Shown piece after piece: positions 33,569-42,181 of a DNA stretch of 64,000 bases. The position numbers and the translations under genes were made by a program. The stretch's first letter is position 1; each line of letters begins with the position of its first letter. The stretch covers positions 62,001 to 126,000 of the forward strand of contig JAGCVX010000037.1 in NCBI GenBank assembly GCA_017962145.1. Reading direction: 5' to 3'. Source of the DNA: Clostridiales bacterium. GTDB taxonomy: Bacteria > Bacillota > Clostridia > Saccharofermentanales > Saccharofermentanaceae. The notes beneath the pieces were generated by a model that saw only the letters and a list, made by a program, of their open reading frames with translations, had not been told where the DNA came from and searched no databases.

Positions 33569-35657
33569 TAAGAAGAATCAGAAAGTATTTAAAGTCGTAC
33601 GCATTGTATCTCTTTGTTTACTTGCGGTGCTTCTTATTGCCATCGTTTATATCGGATCTCTCCCGCAGCGCTATAACGTAACACAGGGACAGAGCAGCGA
33701 TTACGATATCACAGCGACCCGTTCCGTTACGGACTCTTATGAGACCGAAAGAAGAGCGCTTCTTGCCAAGACTGAGGTCAGCCCGATCTATGTTATCTCC
33801 GATGAAGTTTCCAGCACGAACCAGATCTTGGTTGCGGACTTCTTTAATTACTGTTCCGAGCTTCGAAAGAATAATGTGGATGAATACGGTACCGTCCTTC
33901 GTAACAAGCAGGAGATGGCGGAACTTATGGATGCCGCGATCCGTGAGTCCTACGAAATCGAACTTCCTGCGGATACGCTTTATACATTGGCCAATATTTC
34001 CTTCGTGGACTATGAATATGTTCGAAATGAAGCGACGGAGATCACGAATATGATCTGCATGGACGCACTCGATGCCCAGGCACTTCCGCTCGAGATCAAT
34101 AACTACGCATCTGCTGTTGCGGACACGAAGACATATACGAATCTGAATTATGTTTCAAATTCCCAGATGATCTATGATATCCTGACACGCCTTTTGAAGC
34201 CGAATGCCGTTTACGATGCCAAGGCTACGGAGAATGCCAAAACTGCGGCATATAAGAATGCCATCAGTGAGCCGGTCATGATCCAGAAGGGTACCCGTAT
34301 CGTAAGTGTAGGTGAGACGATCACTCCGCATATTTACAGCCAGCTCAAGGACCTCGACGTTCTTCCGGGTTCGGCTTTCGATTTCAATCTCCTGATCGGT
34401 ATTATCGTATATGTATTTATCATTTTCGTTGCCGGCGCTTTCTATCTGATGCGTTATGAAAGACGTTTCGAGATCGATTCGAAGACCATGATCGCACTGG
34501 TTATCGCATTTGTTGTTCCGCTGATATCCAGCCGTTATCTGACATCGATCTCGCCGCTTTTCTCGACGATCATGTTTACTACGGTGATCTTTGCGACATA
34601 CCTCGGTATCCAGAGCGGTATCACCATGAGCTGTCTTTCGCTTCTGGTCCTCCTGCCGATGAGTGGATTTAATACCGAACTGTTCTTCGTTTCTCTGGTA
34701 AGCATTTATGTCTGCTCCGTAATCGCAGGGCAGAACAGCCACAAATACAATTCCGCGACATTGATCATCTTTACCTGCCTTTCTTCGGTACTGGCTTCTT
34801 TCGGTTATAACCTCGTTACCCAGTCTTCGAAGACCGACATGTTTAACTCGATCCTGTGGTCGGTGATCGGTTCCGGATGCTCCGTTGTTGCGGCGATCGG
34901 TTCTCAGCCGATCTTCGAATTGATCTCAAATACCGCATCCCCGATGCGTCTTCTGGATCTGGCGCAGCAGAGCCATCCGCTTCAGAAGCGTCTCTTCCTC
35001 GAAGCTCCTGGTACTTCCCAGCACAGTATGATGGTTGCCAACCTTGCGGATTCCGCTGCGGAAGCCATCGGTGCAAATGCACTTCTTGCCAAGGTTGGAT
35101 CGTACTATCACGATATCGGAAAACTCGAGCGTCCGGAGTATTTCACGGAGAATCAGCAGGATAAAGTGAATCCGCACGACCAGCTTTCGATCGCGGAGAG
35201 CGTGGAGATCATCACATCCCATCCGTCGGACGGCTTGAAGCTTGCGAAGAAATACAGACTCCCGCTGCCGATCCAGAGCATTATCCTCGAGCATCACGGC
35301 ACGACCTGCCCGGAATACTTCTATATGAAGGCAAAAAAGCAGGCTGAGGAAAAGGGTGAGCCGGAGCCGAATAAAGAAGATTTCCGTTACAAAGGCACGG
35401 TACCGTCTACTAAAGAATCTGCCATCATCATGATTGCGGACTCCTGTGAGGCGGCGGTGCGTTCCCGTGGCATCCACGATGTGGAAGAAGCGGAAGTGCT
35501 TTTCAGAAAGATCATTAAGTCGAAAATCGATGAAGACCAGCTTGTCCGTTCGGGCCTGTCATTTAATGACATCGAACTGATCATCGGCGCGTTCTTGCAG
35601 GTATATGCTGGCTTCTTCCATGAAAGGGTGAAATATCCGGATGAAGGTTCAAATTGA
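33558..35657 (+). CDS. pgpH: 7TM-HD cyclic-di-AMP phosphodiesterase (PgpH/YqfF family)
   Basis: This 699-residue protein has an N-terminal transmembrane helix, a large extracytoplasmic 7TMR-HDED domain (about residues 40-270), a seven-helix membrane block (about 280-470), and a cytoplasmic HD domain. The HD domain has QHSMMVANLADSAAEAIGANALLAKVGSYYHDIGK and ILEHHGTT. Family members hydrolyse c-di-AMP to pApA. It starts inside phoH and its end overlaps the ybeY-era fusion by 17 bases, so expression with rRNA-maturation genes is coupled. Confidence 0.94.
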   Translation: MRNNKKNQKVFKVVRIVSLCLLAVLLIAIVYIGSLPQRYNVTQGQSSDYDITATRSVTDSYETERRALLAKTEVSPIYVISDEVSSTNQILVADFFNYCSELRKNNVDEYGTVLRNKQEMAELMDAAIRESYEIELPADTLYTLANISFVDYEYVRNEATEITNMICMDALDAQALPLEINNYASAVADTKTYTNLNYVSNSQMIYDILTRLLKPNAVYDAKATENAKTAAYKNAISEPVMIQKGTRIVSVGETITPHIYSQLKDLDVLPGSAFDFNLLIGIIVYVFIIFVAGAFYLMRYERRFEIDSKTMIALVIAFVVPLISSRYLTSISPLFSTIMFTTVIFATYLGIQSGITMSCLSLLVLLPMSGFNTELFFVSLVSIYVCSVIAGQNSHKYNSATLIIFTCLSSVLASFGYNLVTQSSKTDMFNSILWSVIGSGCSVVAAIGSQPIFELISNTASPMRLLDLAQQSHPLQKRLFLEAPGTSQHSMMVANLADSAAEAIGANALLAKVGSYYHDIGKLERPEYFTENQQDKVNPHDQLSIAESVEIITSHPSDGLKLAKKYRLPLPIQSIILEHHGTTCPEYFYMKAKKQAEEKGEPEPNKEDFRYKGTVPSTKESAIIMIADSCEAAVRSRGIHDVEEAEVLFRKIIKSKIDEDQLVRSGLSFNDIELIIGAFLQVYAGFFHERVKYPDEGSN

Positions 35658-37152
35658 GAATAATACACGTTCGTTGAAGAAAGAGGAGCTTGACTCCTTT
35701 TCTTCGTATGTAGCCAAAGCTTTCGAGCTGATCTCTTGCGCGAAGTATATCGACAAGCGTATCGCAGGCTCTGACGCGGAGCTTTCCGTCGATGTGAAAT
35801 TTGTCGGCGAAGACCGTATTCGTGAACTGAATAATGCGCATCGCGGACTCGATAAAGTCACCGATGTCCTTTCTTTCCCGATCCTCGATATGGTTGACGG
35901 AAAGCTTTCTTCCGACCTGATGCCTTATGATTATTCCTATCAGGACGGAATAAAGATCCTGCCTTGCGGCGATATCGTGATATGCGTCAAGCGCGCGGCC
36001 AGCCAGGCGGAAGAATACGGCCACAGCCTTCAGCGCGAACTGGTATTTCTTGCTGTGCATTCATTTCTGCATCTGATGGGATTTGATCACGAAGATCCGA
36101 AGACGGAAAAGAATATGTTTTCGAAGCAGGAAGATGTCATGGAGAGTATCGGACTTCCGCGTGATCCCGCTTCAAATGCACCGTCCACGGAAATTTCTTC
36201 CGAGGACCGTTACCAAGTGGGTCAGATCCTGCCGCACTGTGGTTACTGTGCTTTGATCGGCCGTCCGAACGTCGGTAAATCCACGCTTTTAAATGCGATC
36301 TCCGGTATGAAACTCGCGATCGTTTCACATAAGCCGCAGACCACGAGAAATAATATCTCTGCGATCTATAACCGTGAAGACGCTCAGGTGATCTTCGTTG
36401 ATACTCCCGGTATCCATACACCGAAGTCGAAGCTTTCGGAGTTTATGGTGGATTCTTCTTTCCGTGCGGCAAAAGGCGCGGATGTCGTCGTACTTATGGT
36501 AGACGGAAGATTCGGAAAACCTGCTTCCGTTGAGAAAAAAGCCGTCGAGTCTGCCAAGAAACTGAAAAAGCCCATGATCCTCGTGGTAAATAAAGCCGAT
36601 GCCGTGTCCAAAGAATCGCTTCTGCCTCTGATCGCGAATTATTCGCAGCTTGCTGACTTTGAAGATATCGTTCCGATCTCTGCTTTGAAAGAAGATGGCA
36701 TCGATCAGCTGATGGACATCATCATCAGTAAGCTTCCGTCCCAGCCGAGATTCTTCCCAGGTGACGAGATCACGGACCAGTCGGAAAGAGAGATCGCCGC
36801 GGAACTGATCCGTGAGCAGATCCTGCACTATACAAACGAAGAGATCCCACACGGAACCGCCGTCGAGATCGATGCATTTGAAGAAGAGATGAGAGAAGAT
36901 GCTCTGGATTCGTACGACCGTAGCCTGATCAAGATCCATGCATCTATCATCTGTGAAAGAGACTCGCACAAGAGCATCCTGCTCGGTAAAAACGGCCAGA
37001 TGATCAAGCGTATCGGAACCGCGGCCAGAAAGAATATCGAGGAGATGACGGACTGCAAAGTCTTCCTCGATCTGCATGTGAAAGTAAGAAAGGATTGGAA
37101 GAACCGTCAGGTCTTCCTTGACGAATTCGGGTATAAGAAGAAGGAAGACTGA
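35641..37152 (+). CDS. YbeY-Era fusion: rRNA-maturation endonuclease plus Era GTPase
   Basis: One 503-residue frame holds two proteins usually encoded separately. Residues 1-170 are YbeY: LNNAHRGLDKVTDVLSFP and the zinc motif H140-x3-H144-x5-H150 in AVHSFLHLMGFDHED. Residues 200-503 are Era: GRPNVGKS (207-214), DTPGIHTP (254-261), VNKAD, then the KH domain with SHKSILLGKNGQMIKRIG. Both act at the 3' end of 16S rRNA and in 30S assembly. A linker of about 25 residues joins them, with no stop or frameshift. The pgpH end overlaps its start by 17 bases and recO follows after two bases. Confidence 0.95.
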   Translation: MKVQIENNTRSLKKEELDSFSSYVAKAFELISCAKYIDKRIAGSDAELSVDVKFVGEDRIRELNNAHRGLDKVTDVLSFPILDMVDGKLSSDLMPYDYSYQDGIKILPCGDIVICVKRAASQAEEYGHSLQRELVFLAVHSFLHLMGFDHEDPKTEKNMFSKQEDVMESIGLPRDPASNAPSTEISSEDRYQVGQILPHCGYCALIGRPNVGKSTLLNAISGMKLAIVSHKPQTTRNNISAIYNREDAQVIFVDTPGIHTPKSKLSEFMVDSSFRAAKGADVVVLMVDGRFGKPASVEKKAVESAKKLKKPMILVVNKADAVSKESLLPLIANYSQLADFEDIVPISALKEDGIDQLMDIIISKLPSQPRFFPGDEITDQSEREIAAELIREQILHYTNEEIPHGTAVEIDAFEEEMREDALDSYDRSLIKIHASIICERDSHKSILLGKNGQMIKRIGTAARKNIEEMTDCKVFLDLHVKVRKDWKNRQVFLDEFGYKKKED

Positions 37153-37154
37153 GC

Positions 37155-37922
37155 ATGGGCGTGAGTTTTACTCTTCGTGGCCTGGTCGTCGCGTCTAAAC
37201 CGCACCGGGACCAGGATGCTATTATAACGATCCTTTCGCATCAGAAAGGGGTCGTCTATGCGATGGTTCCCGGCGCCAAGAAACATTCCTCACGATTTGC
37301 GTCTATGGCAACACCGCCTGTTCTGGTGGATTTTGTCCTTTCGGAAAGTAAAGGATTCTACTATCTGAAAGAAGGCGAGATCGTCGAGAGTTTCCGCGGT
37401 CTTTACGATTCTTTCGAAGCACTGACCTGTGCGTCACATATCCTCGAAGTCATACGTGATACCGCTGTCGATATCGAGTCTTCACAGATCCTGTTTCCGC
37501 TTGTGCTTCACGTTCTTTACGATCTTTCCAAGCATCCTGAAAAGTACCGCCAGATCGTGGCGGCGTTTGAGTGGCGTGTGATGGATGCGCTGGGCTTCGC
37601 CTTTGATCTTGATGAGTGTGACTGCGGAAAACCAAACGAGATGCCGACACGCGCTTTTTCTTTCAGCAAATGCCGCCTGTATTGTTCCAATGTGGGCTGT
37701 GTCACGAAAGCCAAGGACTATCGTTTCGTCTCGCTGGGCTGCGTGGAAGCACTTCGCTATATCCGAAATGCACCGCTTGAGCGCTTAAGTGCATTTCGTG
37801 CGGAAAAATATGTACTGGACGACTTGTGCGCGGTGACACATCAGTATTTGTGCGAGCGTCTGGAAAAGAATTACGATAAACTTACGATCCTCGAGACGCT
37901 TCCGCCAATGGGCAAAGATTAA
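37155..37922 (+). CDS. recO: DNA repair protein RecO
   Basis: RecO loads RecA on SSB-coated DNA in the RecFOR pathway. The 255-residue protein starts with an OB fold (GLVVASKPHRDQDAIITILSHQKGVVYAMVPGAKK), then an all-helical part with a zinc site formed by CDCGK and CRLYCSNVGC. It follows the YbeY-Era gene after two bases, in the usual era-recO order. Its stop shares bases with the stop of the convergent helicase gene and no terminator separates them. Confidence 0.93.
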   Translation: MGVSFTLRGLVVASKPHRDQDAIITILSHQKGVVYAMVPGAKKHSSRFASMATPPVLVDFVLSESKGFYYLKEGEIVESFRGLYDSFEALTCASHILEVIRDTAVDIESSQILFPLVLHVLYDLSKHPEKYRQIVAAFEWRVMDALGFAFDLDECDCGKPNEMPTRAFSFSKCRLYCSNVGCVTKAKDYRFVSLGCVEALRYIRNAPLERLSAFRAEKYVLDDLCAVTHQYLCERLEKNYDKLTILETLPPMGKD

Positions 37923-40357
37923 AGCTCGTCCCAGAGGATGTCGGCTTCGGTAGAAAGGTACTCCTCGGCGCGCCAGTGGTCGGGACGAAGCACCAGATAA
38001 TCCGGACGAAGATATCGCTCATCCATCAGTACGATGAATCCCTTTTCATTTTCGTTTCGGATCACTCGGCCCGCGGCCTGAAGGACTTTCTCCCAGCCCG
38101 GGAACTTATATGCGTATGCGAATCCGTCGCCGAACTTGTTCTGGTAATACTGCGAAAGGATCTCGCGCTCCGGAGAGATCTGCGGAAGCCCCACGCCTAC
38201 GATAAATGCGCCTTTGAGCTTATCGCCGACGAGGTCGATGCCTTCTCCGAAATGTCCGCCGAGAACGGCAAATCCCAGAAGTGTCTTATCGCCGTGGCGG
38301 TCAAAGCGTGCCAGATAATCCTTTTTCTCGTCGGCATTCATGCCTTCCGTCTGCTTGAGTAGCTCGATGCTTCGGTCGGTAGCGCATTTTTTGAAGATCT
38401 GCTGATAGACCATCTCCATATACGCAAAGGAAGGGAAGAAGACCATGAAATTGTCGTGGTGCCCGGAAACCATGCGAAGGATCGTCTCTGCGATCGAGGC
38501 GCAGGTGAACGATCGGTCCTGGTAAGTGGTCTTGATGTCTTTGATCATGATGACCTGCAGGTTTTCCGGTGGAAATGGACTGGGCAGCTGCAGAAGCCGG
38601 GAAAAGGACGTGTCTTTTCCAACGATCATGCTTCGGTAATACTGTGCCGGTGACATCGTCGCAGAAAAGAATACCGCGCTGTGCGAATCTTTCAGGATGT
38701 TGGCGATGCTTTCCGATGCGTCGAGGCACTGCAGGCGGATACAGATATCGTACTGGCCGTTTTCGCAGGCACCTGAGCGCTTTACTTCCATGATATATGC
38801 GTCGTTAAAGTAAAGTTCGAGGATCGTCAAGAAAAAGCGTGCTTCGAAATAAAACTCCGAAAGGATCCTTCGTTTCGGTCGGTCATCGAGTTCGGCGAGG
38901 ATATTCGCGATGTGAAAACAGAGTGCCCACAAAAGCCTGTAAAGAACTGAGGGTGCGGCTCTTGTTGCCCGGAAGTTATCCGCGACGATGACTTCCTTTT
39001 CCGTGATCTTATCTTCAACGATATTCAGGCCTGTAGATTCTTTTTCAAAAGAATAATCCAGCACTGAGAAATAGTCCGCGATCTGGTGGCTGTATTTGGC
39101 GGTCTTATCGGAGATCGAAGACAGAAGCGGCAGCGCAGTCAGAAGCGTACTTCGGTTTAAGTCGGCACTGAACATATCTACAGAACGGGGGATCATGTTG
39201 TGCGCCTCATCAACGAGGATCGTATGACTGAATTCATCTGTTGCGAAATAACGCTGCAGATGCACTCTCGGATGGAAGACGTGGTTATAGTCGCAGATGA
39301 TCACGTCGCACATGTTCGAAGCATCGAGCTGCAGTTCGTGTGCGCAGATACGGTGTTTTTCGGCTGTTCGACGGATGTCTTCGGGATAGATGGCATCGAG
39401 AATAAAGAGCTCTTCCAAAGCGGCGTTCAGCCTGCTGTAATAGCCGTCGGCGAATTTACAGTATTTGCTGTCGCAGAAATCTTCTCCTGCCGTACACATC
39501 GATTCCTTCGGGCTTAAAAGGATCGACTTGATCACGAGCCCTTTGCTTCGCATATCGCTAAGCGCTTTATCCGCGACTTCACGAGTTGCGAGTTTGGCAG
39601 TGGTATAAAAGATCTTACCGCCTGCTGCATGAGGCAGCCATTTGACGGAAGGGAAAAGGGTACTGATCGTTTTACCGATACCGGTTGGAGCTTCGGCGAT
39701 CAGCGTCTCTTTGTGTTTGATGCTCGAAAGTACGGCCTTCATGAAATCACGCTGCCCGCTTCTTACGACGCTATATGGGAACTGAAGATCCACGATGGAT
39801 TCGTCACGATTCTTCTCGTAAAGATAGATACGTGTCGCTTCCTCCTGATACCGGTCCATCGTCTCATCAAAGAAGGTTTTCGCATCCTCACGCGAGAATA
39901 CAGTGCATTTCTCGAGGAACTGGTAGGTGATGACAGATACGTATCGAAGAGTGATCGTGATATCTTCGACATCCGGGTGGCTCAGATAGAACAGGTGTGC
40001 ATAGATCTTTACCTGCGCTTCGTGAGTCGGCAGGATCAGCTGCTCAACCTTTTCGACCATACGATTATGCGTTTTAATCTCGAAGATCGTAATGTTACCG
40101 TCTTTTTCCAGAACGCAGTCCGCACGACCTGAGATGAGAAGTCTGAATAGTTCGAATTCAATCTCGGTAGAAAGAGAGAATTCAGGCATGACCGAGTCTG
40201 TAGCATATTGCTCAGAAAGATCTTTGAAAACCCGCTGATGTACACGCGTTCCTTCCTGTCCCGAGACACCGCCAAACGACGCACCCATGAGAGAACCGGT
40301 GCGGTAGAGGCGCTCACTGAGGGAGCGAACTGAGATCTTGTGCAGTGCCTTTTCCAT
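37919..40357 (-). CDS. PD-(D/E)XK nuclease-Rad3/DinG-like helicase fusion
   Basis: The 812-residue protein joins an N-terminal RecB/Cas4-like nuclease to an XPD/DinG-type superfamily 2 helicase. The nuclease residues are visible: His40, Asp80 in GRAD, E93-x-K95 in FEIKT and Gln115. The helicase has Walker A EAPTGIGKT (222-230), iron-sulfur cysteines 288, 295, 300 and 338, DEAH at 383-386, and C-terminal motifs ending in AAGRVIRNENEKG. Such enzymes unwind 5' to 3' and process damaged or structured DNA. It is the only minus-strand gene between 25 and 41 kb and overlaps the recO stop tail to tail. Confidence 0.9.
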   Translation of the reverse strand: MEKALHKISVRSLSERLYRTGSLMGASFGGVSGQEGTRVHQRVFKDLSEQYATDSVMPEFSLSTEIEFELFRLLISGRADCVLEKDGNITIFEIKTHNRMVEKVEQLILPTHEAQVKIYAHLFYLSHPDVEDITITLRYVSVITYQFLEKCTVFSREDAKTFFDETMDRYQEEATRIYLYEKNRDESIVDLQFPYSVVRSGQRDFMKAVLSSIKHKETLIAEAPTGIGKTISTLFPSVKWLPHAAGGKIFYTTAKLATREVADKALSDMRSKGLVIKSILLSPKESMCTAGEDFCDSKYCKFADGYYSRLNAALEELFILDAIYPEDIRRTAEKHRICAHELQLDASNMCDVIICDYNHVFHPRVHLQRYFATDEFSHTILVDEAHNMIPRSVDMFSADLNRSTLLTALPLLSSISDKTAKYSHQIADYFSVLDYSFEKESTGLNIVEDKITEKEVIVADNFRATRAAPSVLYRLLWALCFHIANILAELDDRPKRRILSEFYFEARFFLTILELYFNDAYIMEVKRSGACENGQYDICIRLQCLDASESIANILKDSHSAVFFSATMSPAQYYRSMIVGKDTSFSRLLQLPSPFPPENLQVIMIKDIKTTYQDRSFTCASIAETILRMVSGHHDNFMVFFPSFAYMEMVYQQIFKKCATDRSIELLKQTEGMNADEKKDYLARFDRHGDKTLLGFAVLGGHFGEGIDLVGDKLKGAFIVGVGLPQISPEREILSQYYQNKFGDGFAYAYKFPGWEKVLQAAGRVIRNENEKGFIVLMDERYLRPDYLVLRPDHWRAEEYLSTEADILWDEL

Positions 40358-40427
40358 AGAAATATTATATTACATTATGAAAAATGAAAACTATGCAATT
40401 TATCCGGCGTGAAATTTCAAAAATCGG

Positions 40428-40456
40428 TTGTATAAGCATTTTTTGAGTGGTATACT
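40428..40456 (+). promoter_or_regulatory. Promoter of ddh
   Basis: TTGTAT (40428-40433) and TATACT (40451-40456) have a 17-base spacer. They lie in the gap between the helicase start and ddh, 49 bases before the ATG. Confidence 0.6.
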
Positions 40457-40504
40457 TCGAGATGTTGATTCAGATTATGAAATTTTCAAAGGAGAAAGTT
40501 GCAA

Positions 40505-41491
40505 ATGGCTATTCGTATTGCTATCTATGGTTATGGTAACCTCGGTAAAGGTGTAGAAGCGAGCATTGCCCAGAATCCGGATATGGAACTGGTTGCAGTA
40601 TTCACACGTCGTGATCCTTCTACAATTTCTATTAAGACACCGTCTGCGAAAGTTATGAATATTAAGGACGCAGCATCGATGAAAGATCAGATCGATGTCA
40701 TGATCCTCTGTGGCGGTAGTGCTACAGATCTTCCGGTTCAGGGACCGGAGATGGCCGCGATGTTCAATATCGTCGACAGCTTCGATACACATGCAAATAT
40801 CCCGCAGCATTTTGCTGAGGTAGACGCAGCCGCTAAGAAAGCCGGCACAGTCGGCGCGATCTCTGTAGGCTGGGATCCGGGTATGTTCTCTCTTGCAAGA
40901 GTTTATTCTTCCTCTATCCTTCCGGAAGGTGAGAGCTATACTTTCTGGGGCAAGGGCGTAAGCCAGGGTCACTCTGATGCGATCCGTCGTGTTGAGGGCG
41001 TTAAGGATGGTAAGCAGTACACGATTCCGGTACCGAGTGCTCTTGAAGCAGTTCGTTCCGGCTCGCAGCCTGAACTGACAACTCGTCAGAAGCATACACG
41101 TGAGTGCTTTGTCGTAGCTGAAGAAGGTGCGGATCTCAACAAGATCGAAAACGACATCAAGACCATGCCGAACTACTTCTCTGATTACGATACAACCGTT
41201 CACTTTATCTCTGAAGAAGAACTGAAGAAGAATCACAGCGGTATCCCGCATGGTGGTTTCTGCATCCGTTCCGGTGTAACAGGTTTTGAGAAAGAAAATA
41301 AGCACGTTATCGAGTACAGCCTCAAGCTGGATTCCAATCCGGAGTTCACTGCGGGCGTTCTCACGGCATATGCACGTGCTGTTGCTCGTCTTTCTAAAGA
41401 AGGCGTAACAGGCTGCAAGACTGTTCTTGATATCGCACCGGCTTATCTTAGTCCTCTCTCTGCAGAAGAACTCAGAAAGTCTTTTGTATAA
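40505..41491 (+). CDS. ddh: meso-Diaminopimelate D-dehydrogenase
   Basis: This NADPH enzyme makes meso-diaminopimelate from tetrahydrodipicolinate and ammonia in one step for lysine and peptidoglycan. The roughly 328-residue protein shows a Rossmann start IAIYGYGNLGKGVE, LCGGSATDLPVQGPEMAAMFNIVDSFDTHANIP, SVGWDPGMFS and GKGVSQGHSDAIRRVEGV, all typical of Ddh. The ATG at 40505 is nine bases after an AAGGAG site. A TTG two codons upstream is less likely. It is monocistronic, bounded by its own promoter and terminator. Confidence 0.95.
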   Translation: MAIRIAIYGYGNLGKGVEASIAQNPDMELVAVFTRRDPSTISIKTPSAKVMNIKDAASMKDQIDVMILCGGSATDLPVQGPEMAAMFNIVDSFDTHANIPQHFAEVDAAAKKAGTVGAISVGWDPGMFSLARVYSSSILPEGESYTFWGKGVSQGHSDAIRRVEGVKDGKQYTIPVPSALEAVRSGSQPELTTRQKHTRECFVVAEEGADLNKIENDIKTMPNYFSDYDTTVHFISEEELKKNHSGIPHGGFCIRSGVTGFEKENKHVIEYSLKLDSNPEFTAGVLTAYARAVARLSKEGVTGCKTVLDIAPAYLSPLSAEELRKSFV

Positions 41492-41514
41492 ACTTAATTC
41501 GTTCAGTCAAAGAG

Positions 41515-41579
41515 AAGAAGCTTTCTTCGCTGTCCTCGGACTTATGTCCTGTGGAGGCGCAAGAAAGCTTCTTTCTTTT
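41515..41579 (+). terminator. Terminator after ddh
   Basis: A perfect 13-base inverted repeat, AAGAAGCTTTCTT (41515-41527) with AAGAAAGCTTCTT (41561-41573), encloses a GC-rich loop and is followed by a T-rich stretch. Confidence 0.75.
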
Positions 41580-41604
41580 GATCTGAATAAGATAATATAT
41601 CTGC

Positions 41605-41637
41605 AAAAAAAGATCGGAAACCTTTCGATTTCCGATC
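41605..41637 (-). terminator. Terminator of tRNA-Leu (minus strand)
   Basis: GATCGGAAA (41612-41620) pairs with TTTCCGATC (41629-41637). On the minus strand it is followed by a run of T (41605-41611). Confidence 0.88.
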
Positions 41638-41638
41638 C

Positions 41639-41725
41639 TGGTGCGGATAGCAGGACTTGAACCTGTATGACCTTGCGATCACTAGCACCTGAAGCTAGCG
41701 CGTCTGCCAATTCCGCCATATCCGC
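41639..41725 (-). tRNA. tRNA-Leu (anticodon CAG)
   Basis: On the minus strand the acceptor GCGGATA pairs with TATCCGC. A class II variable arm is present. The anticodon stem CTAGC/GCTAG holds the loop TTCAGGT with anticodon CAG, and the T loop reads TTCAAGT. CCA is encoded at 41639-41641. Confidence 0.96.
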
Positions 41726-41848
41726 AAGCGCTTAACTATAATACTAAAAGAGTCTGGAAAATGCAAGGCAATTTCTCAAATAATTTGTCCGACTTCGAAA
41801 AATAATATGTTAGAATAAAATCATAATTGTACGGGAGGTATTCAAAAC

Positions 41849-42067
41849 ATGGATATTAAGGCAAAAATCGATGAAGTAGTAAAGAAAGTTCAGAGTGATC
41901 CGGCTGTTGCTAAGGATTTCGAAAAAGAACCGGTTAAGACTGTTGAAGGCATCATCGGTGTAGATCTTCCTGATGATGTAGTAAATAAGGTAGTCGATGG
42001 CGTAAAGGCCAAGGTTACGGTAGATAAGGCAGGCGGAATCGTAGATAAGATCAAAGGTCTGCTCTGA
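41849..42067 (+). CDS. Small leader-peptide-like protein (72 aa)
   Basis: The protein is short, highly charged and without a signal peptide or Cys. The pattern KIDEVVKKVQSDPAVAKDFEKEPVKTVE followed by GVDLPDDVVNKVVDGV resembles NHLP/Nif11-type leader peptides and similar small clostridial proteins of unknown role. A Gly/Lys C-terminus follows. GGGAGG lies 10-15 bases before the ATG, and a TAGAAT box at 41811-41816 may be its -10. It is monocistronic, with a strong terminator after it. No modifying enzyme or peptidase-transporter is nearby, so a ribosomal peptide role is not supported here. Confidence 0.6.
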   Translation: MDIKAKIDEVVKKVQSDPAVAKDFEKEPVKTVEGIIGVDLPDDVVNKVVDGVKAKVTVDKAGGIVDKIKGLL

Positions 42068-42093
42068 TTTTTTCTAAACTTCAGAATAAATAG

Positions 42094-42120
42094 AGAAGGC
42101 GGCTCATAGGCCGCCTTTTC
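42094..42120 (+). terminator. Terminator after the 72-residue protein gene
   Basis: AAGGCGGC (42096-42103) pairs with GCCGCCTT (42110-42117) and runs into TTTTC. Confidence 0.85.
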
Positions 42121-42181
42121 TATTAAGATGAGGATTGAAAAAAATTATTGGCCCGTTGCTGATACGGGGAATAACCGGTGA

